This document shows, piece after piece, positions 54,091 through 63,345 of a stretch of DNA of 64,000 bases; the stretch's first letter is position 1, and the number at the start of each line of letters is the position of its first letter. The position numbers and the translations under genes were made by a program. The notes below the pieces were generated by a model. That model was not told where the DNA came from. It saw only the letters and a list, made by a program, of their open reading frames with translations, and searched no databases. The DNA is from Isochrysis galbana (taxonomy: Eukaryota > Haptophyta > Isochrysidales > Isochrysidaceae), in the NCBI GenBank assembly GCA_018136815.1, contig CM030936.1:4743707-4807706 (forward strand), given 5' to 3'.

Positions 54091-55152
54091 ATGGGCGAGA
54101 AGAGGAGCTCCGCCGAGATCTCACACGAGTTTGCACTTGCTCGACTACCGAGTACTTTTTTAAATCTTGGGCTCGCGGAAACCTGGATCCCTAAAGATGC
54201 TCTTGTTTAAGGTGGTTCCCTAGCTTTTCGGGGGGGGGGGGGGGGGGCGTTTCAGGAACTGGCGGAGAACTCGCGGGGCGAGGCCGCGAGACGCTGGGCC
54301 GCTGGGCCTGGCGTCGCTCTGTGCCACGCAGAGAAGGGGGGGGGCAAGGGAGCATGGGTGGGTCCAGGACGGCGAAGACCAGGGGCTTCCAGAAGGGGAA
54401 CCAGCACGGAGCCAAGGCGCGGCCCCTCCAACGTCCCGCCTGCCCTGCTGCCCCAGCAGCAGCAAGAACGACGAACGAGTCTGCGGCGAGCAGCGGAGAG
54501 GAGGGTCAGCAGCAGCAGCAGAGGGGCGAATGGGAGGGGGAGTGGGAGACGCGGTGGAAGGGGGCGCAGGACCGCGACGGCCGGGGCCGGCCGGGGCAGG
54601 GCTGGGCTGGGGAAGAGGAGGGGCAGGGAGGGTGGGAGCGGGAGCGGGCGGGTTATGGCGCGAGAGGATGTCGAGGAGGTCGGTGCGCAGCGCGTCCTTG
54701 AAGTCGTTCATGTCTTCCTTCAGATTGTCGAAGGCGATCTTCAAGTCGGCGAGGGTGCCCTCGAGTTGATGCAGACGGTCAGTGGGCGGAATGGCGGGGG
54801 CCGCGGGTGGGGGAGCCGGCGATGGCGAGGAGAGGGCGGCAGGAAGGCAAGGGGCAAGGGAGGAAGGGGTGGAGGCAGGGAGAGGGCAGGGGTGCATGCT
54901 CTCTGCTTGTGCCAGCTGCAGCTGCAGCTGTTGGATTTGAGATCTGAGGGCGGTCGTGAATGGGTTGACGTTGACGGGCGGGTAGGCAGAGGGCTGCAAA
55001 GGCTGGAAGGGGCTGTACAAGTGGGGTGAGCTTGGCTGTACAGGCGGCATGTGGAGGTAGGGCTGCGCGGTGTGCCAGGCGGTGGTTCCCATCCAACTAG
55101 TGTTTGTTGGACACTGGTGGGTGAGGGGTGGAAGAGCTTGGTGGTGCGATGG

Positions 55153-55160
55153 CGGCTGAT
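55153..55160. repeat. target-site duplication, left copy (CGGCTGAT)
   Basis: Identical to 55532-55539. Confidence 0.85.
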
Positions 55161-55531
55161 TAGGCCTTGGCAGAAATATCCACAAAATCGGACCCAAATA
55201 TCCAGCAAAAATATCCGCAAAATATCCAGCAATTTACCCAAATATCCAGAAAAATATCCAGTTGTGCGCTATAAATACCGCTAGCATGCCCGCGCGGTAT
55301 TTTCGATTTTCGAGCCCGTTACACGTCTACGTCTACCTCACATACACCATCATCTCCCACCACTTGTAGACTATTGGTCTATAGCTATAGCTGCTGCAAT
55401 TTTCACATACACATACCTACATTTGAAGTTTGCTACTTGGTACTTGGCACTTGCACGTCGCACGTCACACATCCTGCCAAAATTCGCCCAAATATCCAGT
55501 AGATATATCCGGATATTTCTGCCAAGGCCTA
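55161..55531. mobile_element. 371-bp hAT-type MITE
   Basis: Perfect 21-bp terminal inverted repeats beginning TAGGCCTTGGCAGAAATATC. The 8-mer CGGCTGAT flanks both sides (55153-55160 and 55532-55539). AAATATCC words are repeated inside both ends. No coding capacity, so mobilised in trans. The TAGG start and 8-bp duplication match the hAT element at 39.9 kb in type, not in sequence. Confidence 0.9.
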
Positions 55532-55539
55532 CGGCTGAT
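55532..55539. repeat. target-site duplication, right copy (CGGCTGAT)
   Basis: Identical to 55153-55160. Confidence 0.85.
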
Positions 55540-56106
55540 GGGAAGGGGTAGCCGCGGGCGAGGCGAAGGGATGAGACGAGGGAGAGGCTGGGACGGGCGG
55601 AGAGGCGGGATCGCCTCCGCTACCATGTGGCTGAGTGAGTGGAGTGGTTGTGGTTGTGGCTGTGGCTTGTGATGTAGAGAGTTGTTGAGGTACGGGATGG
55701 GGCCCTCCAAGGGCGACCGTGCTCAAGGAGGGCTGAGCACAAGGAGCACTGGGGCTGGAGGGAGGCATGGCACCGGCGGGGACACCGCTCACACGAGCAT
55801 GGGGCGATGGCGGAGACGGTGGAGACGAGGAAGACGGCAGACGGCGGCGGCAGGGAGAGGGCAGACGGAGCGCGAGCGCATGGCTGGACGGCGTGATGCA
55901 CTGCTCCAAGTACACACCCCTCCCGAACACATCGGCGACGAGAAAGGCCAGGCTGATGCAGAAACGAGTGCCGAGCCCACGCCGCCGGTGGCCAGCGTCC
56001 ACGACCATCTGCACAATGTCGATGTCCAGCGGACCCTCCAGCCCCCGCCGCGGAACGATGGACCAACGGAGCTCCACCTCCACTGCGCCGCAACGCAACT
56101 CGAGGT

Positions 56107-56265
56107 TCCCCAGAAAGTTGTTGATTTCCCCCCCTCCCCCCTCACGCGGAAAGGTGTCAGATTTCACCCACTAGGAAACCGCGCGCTCCCACTCCTTAAC
56201 CGCGCACTAATCTGACAACCTTCCGCGTGAGGGGGTAGGGGGAAAAACAAACAACTTTCGGGCGG
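56107..56265. repeat. ~50-bp inverted repeat, with a third direct copy at 56312-56365
   Basis: GAAAGTTGTTGATTTCCCCC...TCACGCGGAAAG...GTCAGATT (56109-56160) is inverted at 56212-56263; a third copy in the first orientation lies at 56312-56365. MITE-like, but no target duplication was found. It covers the 5' end of the GNAT-like frame and the region upstream of the FTR-like exon. Confidence 0.7.
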
Positions 56266-56417
56266 AGTCGGCTCGCTCGTGCAGCCTTCCCCGCCGAGTG
56301 GTGCAGCGCCCCGAGAAAGTTATTGGTTTCCCCCCCCTACCCCCTCAAGCGGAAAGTTGTCAGATTCCGAATACGGGGGTCTCGCAGCCAGCCGGTGCTC
56401 ATCGGCCTGTCCCTCCC

Positions 56418-56455
<38 letters not shown>

Positions 56456-56560
56456 GCCCCCCTCGCCAGCGGTGCGCCCCCCCCCCCTCCCTCCCCTCTT
56501 CTCGTTCTCCCCTACTCTCTCACGCCTCTCTTTCATCCCCCCCCCCCCCCTTCACTGCCT
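56418..56560. repeat. CT microsatellite and C-runs upstream of the FTR-like exon
   Basis: Pure (CT)n at 56421-56452 and C-runs at 56480 and 56540, on the coding strand of the FTR-like gene. Confidence 0.85.
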
Positions 56561-56599
56561 TTTGCGCTCACCGCTCTCGCGCTCGCGCTCGCGCTTTCA

Positions 56600-56814
56600 G
56601 GACGTATGCCGCGCGCTGGAGTGGCCACAGCGGGGATTCGCCTGGCTGGGCTCAAGCTCGAGCAGCGCCCCACCTTTACTGTTGGACAACGCGTGCGTGT
56701 GCAGAGAAATATTGTCTTAAAGCACTTGCCTAAGCTAAAGGACGGCTTCGACGCCGTTGGATGCGAAGGCACCGTGATCAGGACGTACGATAATGCGCAG
56801 ATCTCCGCGGACAG
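56600..56814 (+). CDS. ferredoxin-thioredoxin reductase variable-chain-like exon (partial gene)
   Basis: After a TTTCAG acceptor (or from ATG 56606), the frame reads FTVGQRVRVQRNIVLKHLPK, then DGFDAVGCEGTVIRTY and QISADR up to a donor AG|GTGCGT at 56815. The V-G-x-R-V-R-V, D-x-x-G-x-E-G-x-V and I-S-A pattern is that of the small SH3-like FTR variable subunit, which stabilises the catalytic subunit in plastid redox signalling. The expected last exon (a short strand around P-V/Y-x-V-K/E-F) was not found; a LINE copy starts about 80 bp into the presumed intron. Upstream low-complexity sequence may encode a transit peptide. Implies a plastid-bearing host. Confidence 0.55.
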
Positions 56815-56892
56815 GTGCGTAGGCGTCTTACCAATCCCCAATCACACGCTGCATCGCTTTCCGCACGTTGCATCAATAGTGGTATAAGAAGA

Positions 56893-58100
56893 TGTGAGCT
56901 CGGCCCGGTGTCCTAGGTACCAAATGAAGGCAAACGACCTTGCGGCCATGGGCGCGACTCTCGGGAACTCTGGGACAAGAGAAAACGCGGGAAACACACG
57001 GGGGGCGCGCGCAAGGAAAGAAAGGGGGCGCACACATGAGAAAACAAGGGAGGGGGATCGAGAGCGATCACCCCTATCCTAACACACGGGGCGAAGGACG
57101 AAGGAGATCTCGAGATCGGAGGATCCCGACCGGACGGAGGGGGTGCACGCCCGAAGAGCAAAGGGGGGAAAACAAAACACGCGAAGGGACGGGAGGAAGA
57201 GCAAAGGAGAGAGAGGCTCCCTTGGGAGAAACCTAAGGGCGGCTCTCCCCCTAACCACAACAAGCATATACTTCATAGACGAATCGCAACGGCCAACAGA
57301 TTCGCTGGCGACCCAACTTGCCGCTTCTGTGGGGAAGCCCCCGAGTCGTCCTCACACCTAGCGCGATGTCACGCGACGGAACCGATCTTCGCATACATCG
57401 AACAACTTTGCAACGTACGAAACCCATTGCAACACGTGACGGCGCAGCGGCTGTTCTGCTACCAGGTCGACAGACCGCAACCCTCCTCGGGATATCTAGG
57501 TATCTTGGCATGGAGATACATACTGACGGATTTTATATAACATACACTACGGCAACGCCGAGGCGAGATCGACGACAACAGCCATCCTAAGGGCCATATT
57601 CTCGAGGTTCCTTTGGTTGGTCAAGGTGAAGGTGGGCTTCTTCCAGGGCCTTAAAGCTCAGAGAGAACGACTTGGACTACACGCCCCGAGCAACAAGCAC
57701 CTGCGCAGGATGATCTCCCCGCTGTACTCTGTACTCAGTAGATAAAGATTTTAACTTGGAGATCTCTAATGACTTGGCGCAAGTAGCGACCGAACTAGGC
57801 ATCAGAAATATAACCTGAACTCCCCGAGCTAGGAAAAAGCTTTCTCCAGAGGACCGACCCCTAAGGGGGAGGGAAAACACACCCAAACAAGGACTCCACG
57901 CACTCTTACCCCCTCTATCTCACGCCCCTGGTCGAAGCAGCGCGCGCGGCCTCCCCCCCTCCACCCTCCATTTGCTAAAAGGTAACGGGGGGGGGGGGGG
58001 GGGAGGGGTGTGATAGGAAAGGGAGGGTAGTTGGGAGTAGCACTAGCAATCTGCCCCACGCCGTGCATGTAGCGGCTAGTTTTTAAGATTTTTTTTAAGT
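56893..58100 (+). mobile_element. LINE 3' copy C
   Basis: From 57268 the frame reads LHRRIATANRFAGDPTCRFC, then GEAPESSSHLARC (CCHC finger: C-x2-C-x8-H-x3-C), AQRLFCYQVDRPQPSSGYLG, and ends after YILTDF at 57540. Later shifted pieces give KVGFFQGLKAQRE and LHAPSNKHLRRM. The 3' UTR (CGCGCGGCCTCCCC, GTAGCGGCTAG, T-run) ends at about 58097. The 5' part (56893-57260) includes a 24-mer and a 25-mer shared with the 25.6-26.6 kb insertion. Frameshifted, so inactive. Confidence 0.75.
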
Positions 58101-58234
58101 CTGCCTCTGTCTCTGTCTCTGAGCTCTGAGCAGCCTCTCTCCCCTCCCCCTAGATAGCCTAACTAAGGATCTGCCTATTAGAAAAAGAAAAGAAAAGGAG
58201 TGTCTGACGGGGTCCCTCGCCTCGAGGCGTCGGC

Positions 58235-60104
58235 ATGTCCGACCGTGGCTCTCTCGATGCGATTCTCCTCGCCTCGCGGCGGTGGAAGGAGACGTCCGGC
58301 GGGAGCGTGAAGAGTTGTAAGACCAGTGAGCATAGTGCCCCATCCAAGCGTGTGCGGCGCCACCACGCGCTCGGCGCACGCTCGGCCGGAAGCGTGATTC
58401 TCCTTACAGGCGCCGACGGAGAGCGGGAGTCTCCCGATTTCGCTCCTTTGCTGAAAGAGCTGGGCCAGGCGGGCTTCTGCGTGGAGCGACACGCATGGCA
58501 GGAGCCCTTCATTGGGGACAAGGCCGCTGCCGCCCGATGCGTGCTCCCTCTCGCTGTCTGGGATTACTCTCACTCAGCGGAGAGCCACGCACGCTTCGTT
58601 TCTGTCTTGCGAAGCATGCGCGAGCGTGGCGTCGAGCCGCAAGCTGACCTCTCTGCTACCGTCTGGTGCTCGCATAAGTCTTATCTCCTGGAATTGGGGA
58701 GTGCAGGTTTGCCTATTGTTCCTACCGTTCTTTTGCATGCTGGATCCACGGAAGCAGACGTCGATTCTGCGATTGTGAGCCTGAACCAAAAGCAGCCTCA
58801 GCCACCATTGTACCATCAGCAGTTGCACTGGATGCCGAATACTACTTCCTGTGGTCAGGCTGGCGCACCAGCATACACGACCCCACACGCATCGCCCTCT
58901 TTGCTCGAGACCGGCTGTGCAGGTGTGCATGCACTGGTGCGGGCTGAGGTGGTGCTGAGAACCAACGTGATTGCCATGGCTTGGGCCGCACATATTCTTC
59001 GACGTTGGGGGCGTTCAAACGAGATTTCTAGGGCCGAATGCCAAAGCGACCGCGAGCATCGCAGGCCCTACTTCATGTATGCCCCCACTCTGATGCCCAT
59101 CTTGCGCAGGATTCGTCATGAAACCTGCGATTGGCGGGCGTGGCGATGGCGTCGAGCGGCTCCGCATTCCATTACGTGCATACGGATCCGTTACCGATTC
59201 CTTTCATCCGGCTCACGCCAAGCGCAAGCATGACAGTACGTCTTCGGCACAGGGATGGTTGACTCGTGAGCACCTAATTTCGATGGTATCAAAACGAGAC
59301 GTGCTGCTTCAGCCATTTTTACCGAGAGTCGCCGTTAATGGCGAGATCTGTGTGCTCTTCGTCAATGGAGAGCTTCGCCATGTTGTGCACAAAGATCCGA
59401 GCGGGTGGGGGTACGTCGCAGAGGACGCTCTAGGTTGCATACCGCACGACGGAGACGAGCTCGAACACTGCATGAAGCCACTGTCTTCGAAATTCAAAGG
59501 AAAACCTGCCGCAACAAACGGTGCATTGGACGCTAGTACTATCCCAATCGTCGTGCCGGGGGACGGTCCTTTGGCGAGTACCCCTTCGGCGAGTCGAGGT
59601 GGCCACGTGTCGGGTCTACAGCGTCAAAATGTTGCGCATCACTTCGACCTTTCCCCTCAACCTCATAGCAGTGGCGCAGCACAGCCTGTATCACGGATTG
59701 TTCGGCCTCCTATTATGGTCGTGGAGACTGCTAAGCAGGTGATGGCTCATGTCTCGCGACGCGTCAACACTGGGGCGACGCGGGGTGGGGCCCTGTTCCT
59801 TTGTCGCGTCGATTTCCTACCTGCCATCGTACAGCCAAGTAGGCCTTCTCGTGATGTCTGTGAGGTCGCCATTTCAGATGATTCGCAACCTAAAACAGAG
59901 CAGCTCGCCGATGCCACGCGCAACCTTGTCGGCGATGATCAACCAAGTAAAGGGCCTAGCAAGAGCGCACCCGTGTGGCTAGTCTCAGAAGTCGAAGCAG
60001 GATGGCCGGAGTGCTTTTTCCGCACGTTGCCAGGGCTAGCGGCCAGTACAGCTCGTGCACTACGCGTTCACATGCGCTGCAATGGATACGGAGACCTTGA
60101 GTGA
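58235..60104 (+). CDS. ATP-grasp (glutathione-synthetase-like) protein, two exons
   Basis: The first exon from ATG 58235 reads SVILLTGADGERESPDFAPL, WDYSHSAESHARFVSVLRSM and the pre-ATP-grasp motif SHKSYLLELGSAGLPIVPTV. The frame then changes; the second exon, open to 60104, reads FVMKPAIGGRGDGV (ATP-binding Lys and Gly-rich loop), VLLQPFLPRVAVNGEICVLF and GELRHVVHKDPSGW, then a C-terminal LVSEVEAGWPECFFRTLPG. These match the widespread single-copy ATP-grasp family related to RimK/glutathione synthetase. The acceptor is at 59109 (GCAG|GA); the donor is unresolved, with 58923 giving matching phase. Insertions of ~90 residues (Ala/Ser/Pro-rich) split the C-terminal domain. Carboxylate-amine ligase activity is inferred; substrate unknown. 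Confidence 0.75.
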
Positions 60105-60965
60105 GATGCACTGCGGAAGCGAGCGTCTTGGACTATGGATGGCACTAGATTAGGGCATGTCACAGGCCATCAACAAGGTGCTGCGCACTCCGTCGTTGAG
60201 TGCATTGAGAATTGGAAAGAGGACGAACATCATGCGAGGTGCAACATTGTCGTGCCAAGTGCAAACAAAGCAGTTGTTTCAACCTCCCATCTCCCACGCC
60301 CAACCATCCAGCGCAACTAGCGCCTCAGCATGATGCGATGATGCGAATGTGAATTAAAGCGGCGCTGCTTGTGCTTTCATTGCCACGGTGTGACCCCGCA
60401 AGGTCAAGGCCAGCCGAGAAGCAATGGTGGTTGGATTGAATGCTCAACATCGAACTGCAAAATAATGGCAATAATGCCAGAGGCGAAAAGCCGCCTAGTA
60501 CGGATCTAAGGTCAGGTCAATCACCCGTCACTGAAATCGGGTAGTGGGCGGTGGGGGCCGGGGGCGCAGCCCCCGGGCGATTTTACGGGTTTTATAGTAG
60601 TTGTAGCCGATTTTTACTAGTAGAAATGCACAATGCACGGCGCATGGCCGCACCACGCAAAGCTCTATGCGCGCACCTGGACCTATGCCCCCTAGCTCAC
60701 TCGCGCGCGGCAACATCTGGCCACTCAGACCTTCTTCAAAGCAAGGGGGTAAAGGAGGGGATGTGCGGTCAGGATTCGCCCCCCCGGGGCCAGAAAGACA
60801 GACAGGCTGAAAACAGGTGAAAAGCTGTACGCACCGCAGCGACTACCGCGGCCTACCACGCAAAGCTATCAAGCTGTTTTTATTTACTGTGTCTTTCTAT
60901 AGACCTCACCCGCTGTCTTTCACATCTAGGATACTCACATATAGCACTGAACCGGTAACTAGTGA
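60105..60965. other. no gene recognised
   Basis: 3' flank of the ATP-grasp gene. A GC-rich inverted motif (GGGGGCGCAGCCCCCGG, ~60559-60575) and AT-rich stretches, no domain. Confidence 0.45.
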
Positions 60966-62170
60966 CTAGCTGACATTGCTAAAGTTTTGCCTCATGATCT
61001 TGAGGTGCGCCTCGTCTCCCAGAATGCTTTCCGCACTTGATGACTGTCTCATGTCACGATCAAACAGCAGGCTGTCCTCTTGAACTAAAGATGCAACAGG
61101 AATGTACACCTCTTCATCAAGCATCTTATACCTGCGTCGCATGTTAGGGTCTGCAGTCGTACTTTCAAACCATTGCGCCTTGACGACCCACACGCCTTTT
61201 CGAATCATCTCACCGTTCCCTTGGTTCAGGCCGGCCTCCGCTCGAAAGGCCAAGGATCTACTCCAAGCTAGCCAATAAGGTCGACCCGCCTCATCCCTTG
61301 TACCACTGAAGGCAGCATACAAGTGATTTTCCTTTATCCTCTTATTTGCGAAGTCCGCCAATGCCATGCGCTTCTTTGCAGCGTGCTGTGCCACTCCAAA
61401 AGAGGAGTGTATTGTCTGTTGCCGCCGCCAACGCCGGCCTGTGCGTGCTGCAAACATGCATCCCTTGAATTCCTGTCTTATCGTTTCATGCGAGCGGCAG
61501 CAAGGGGCTAGACAATCGTATGGTCTAGTGAACAATAGCTCAGGTTGGGTAGGGTCAACTCCCGCAAATGAAAACAGGGAGTTGCTAGAGGCTACAGCGT
61601 CTGCGTCTACATTGGCGGCAGAGTCGAGGATAGCGTGACATTGGCCCTCCGTGGCTACTGCTCCCATCGGCACAACTTCCATAGTGCTGGGCCCCGGAGC
61701 ATAGTACCCCCAAAAGAATGCATTTGCAGAAAACATTCCACGCTCCTTGCCACCTTGGGTCTCTTCGCGCATTGCCCCGTCGTTGGTGAGGGAGTCGGCG
61801 ATCGCCACGTCGGCGTACATGCCGCGCCGCGCGGCGCCCGTGAAGCCGTAGACCGAGTTGCACGACACCTTGAGCGCCAGCTGGCGCGCGTTGTAGAGCG
61901 CGCGCAGCGAGGGGTCGGTCGCGTCGGCCATCGCGCGCTTGGCCGCCTTGCGCGCCGCGAGCAGCTCGCGCAGGATGCGCGGCAGCACGCCCGGCGTCGA
62001 GAGCACAAACGTGTTGCGCTTGGGGGGCGGCGCGCCGTCCGGGCCGCCGCCGCCCGTCTCGTGCGTCTCGTAGCGCACGCCCGGCAGGCCCAGGTGCGCC
62101 GGGTCGACCACGCGCGTGCTGAAGCACAGGTTGTGCGCCATCATGATCGACGGGTAGAGCGAGGCGATAG
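60966..62170 (-). pseudogene. chimeric ORF: DNA polymerase delta fragment fused to an unrelated domain
   Basis: Open minus-strand frame. The 5' portion (~62150-61790, very GC-rich) reads ASLYPSIMMAHNLCFSTR, then FVLSTPGVLPRILRELLAAR and LALKVSCNSVYGFTGA: motif A and motif B of family-B DNA polymerases, closest to the delta catalytic subunit. The motif A aspartate position (D-F-x-SLYPS) reads S-I-A, because the match breaks at the edge of the LINE copy. After SLTNDGA the frame continues, without polymerase similarity and at clearly lower GC, into a ~260-residue region ending QEDSLLFDRDMRQ...SESILGDEAHLKIMRQNFSN. An unspliced intron, a recombination junction, or a real fusion are all possible. 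A working polymerase is excluded for this locus. Confidence 0.6.
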
Positions 62171-63345
62171 AAATTATATACCTAAAAAGTCGGGAGGGGC
62201 GCGACAAAAAAGGGAACCTCGAGTTGCACCCTCTCGTACGACGGCCCGGCGGAAACGGCGTACCCGATACCCCAAGAATACATGCTAAAAGGCACGCGTA
62301 CAACGCTAGAGGATGTAAGTGTCAGAGACTTGACTAAAGCGTTCCTCGCTTTGAGGAAAACCAAAGCACAAAAATCCACACTAAGATGGGGAAAAAGGTT
62401 ACCGGTCCTCTCGGGAAAGTGGGAACAAGTATCGCAATTATACAAATATAACTTTTTGACACCTAGAGACTCTTATCTGCATTTCAAAAATGTCCTGCAT
62501 AGGAGGATAGCTACGGCGAACCGTTTTGCTGATGATCCAACTTGCCGCTTTTGCGGCATAGCACCCGAGAGTTCCACCCACCTGGCTTCATGTATCGCGA
62601 CGGAGCCCATCTTTGAATTCACAGAAGGACTTCTGGGGATTAGCCTTAGGCCGGGATCCGAACTAGCCCAACGTCTTTTTTGCTATCAAGTGGACAGACC
62701 GCACCCCTCCTCGGGGTACCTAGGTATCCTAGCGTGGAGGTATATCCTCACCGACTTCTATAACATCCAAAATATGGCAACGCGGACGGCAGGTCTGCTA
62801 GGTCGATCTTAAGAGCGATTTTTGCGAGATACCACCTTTTAGCAACGGCAAAAGTCGGGTTCTTTCAGAGGCTGAAAAAACAACGAGAAAATATGGGGCT
62901 ACACGCCCCGAGTAACAAACATATTAAGAAAATGTTAAGTCCGCTCTACATGGTGGACAAAGAGTTCAACCTAGAAACATCGGAAGACCTCTTGCAGGCG
63001 GCAAGAGGTCTGGACATCCGTAACATCACCTAAGGCACCTAACACCTCGTTTTAGAAGAAACCACAGAGGATATAAATGAGGATCCCACTATATACAAGG
63101 GAAGACAACCCGAATCAACACTAGCATAAAGGACGAACCACAGTCTCCCGCCCCCTTCTCTCCAACTCCCGGCCAAAGCAGTGCGCGCGGCCTCCCCGGA
63201 ACCAGCTTCTCCGATAAAGAGGGAACTGGGAAAGGGGGAGGGGGTTGTTAGGGGTTAAGGTTGGGTAGTAGGGAGGTGCACTAGCAAGCTGCCTTACGCC
63301 GCATACGTAGCGGGAATTGTTAAGAAGGTTTTTTTATTTATCCCT
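62165..63345 (+). mobile_element. LINE 3' copy D
   Basis: Best preserved copy. Frame 62200-62812 reads VRDLTKAFLALRKTKAQ, LPVLSGKWEQVSQLYKYNFL, RIATANRFADDPTCRFCGIA with a CCHC finger typical of LINE reverse transcriptase C-termini, and AQRLFCYQVDRPHPSSGYLG. One frameshift near 62810, then ARYHLLATAKVGFFQRLKKQ to a stop at 63033. The 3' UTR has the shared GCGCGCGGCCTCCCCGG and CTTACGCCGCATACGTAGCG words and a T-rich end (63328-63336). 5'-truncated, inserted at the edge of the polymerase fragment. Confidence 0.8.

Larger units (their letters stand above)
54220..56167 (-). pseudogene. GNAT-like/Pro-rich gene disrupted in frame by a hAT MITE
   Basis: Upstream half (56167-55532): acetyltransferase-like segment with VDAGHRRRGLGTRF, resembling the acetyl-CoA-binding R-x-x-G-x-G/A motif of GNAT enzymes, then Ser/Pro-rich sequence. 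At PSHQP the MITE (55161-55531) enters and gives a TAG stop. Beyond it (55160-54220) the same frame continues as PPSHHQALPPLTHQ, then a coiled coil (LHQLEGTLADLKIAFDNLKE) and a Pro-rich tail. Omitting the insertion and one target copy restores a continuous frame, so the host gene was open before insertion. The annotated 5' end lies in an inverted repeat, so the true start is unknown. GNAT assignment is tentative. Confidence 0.6.
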
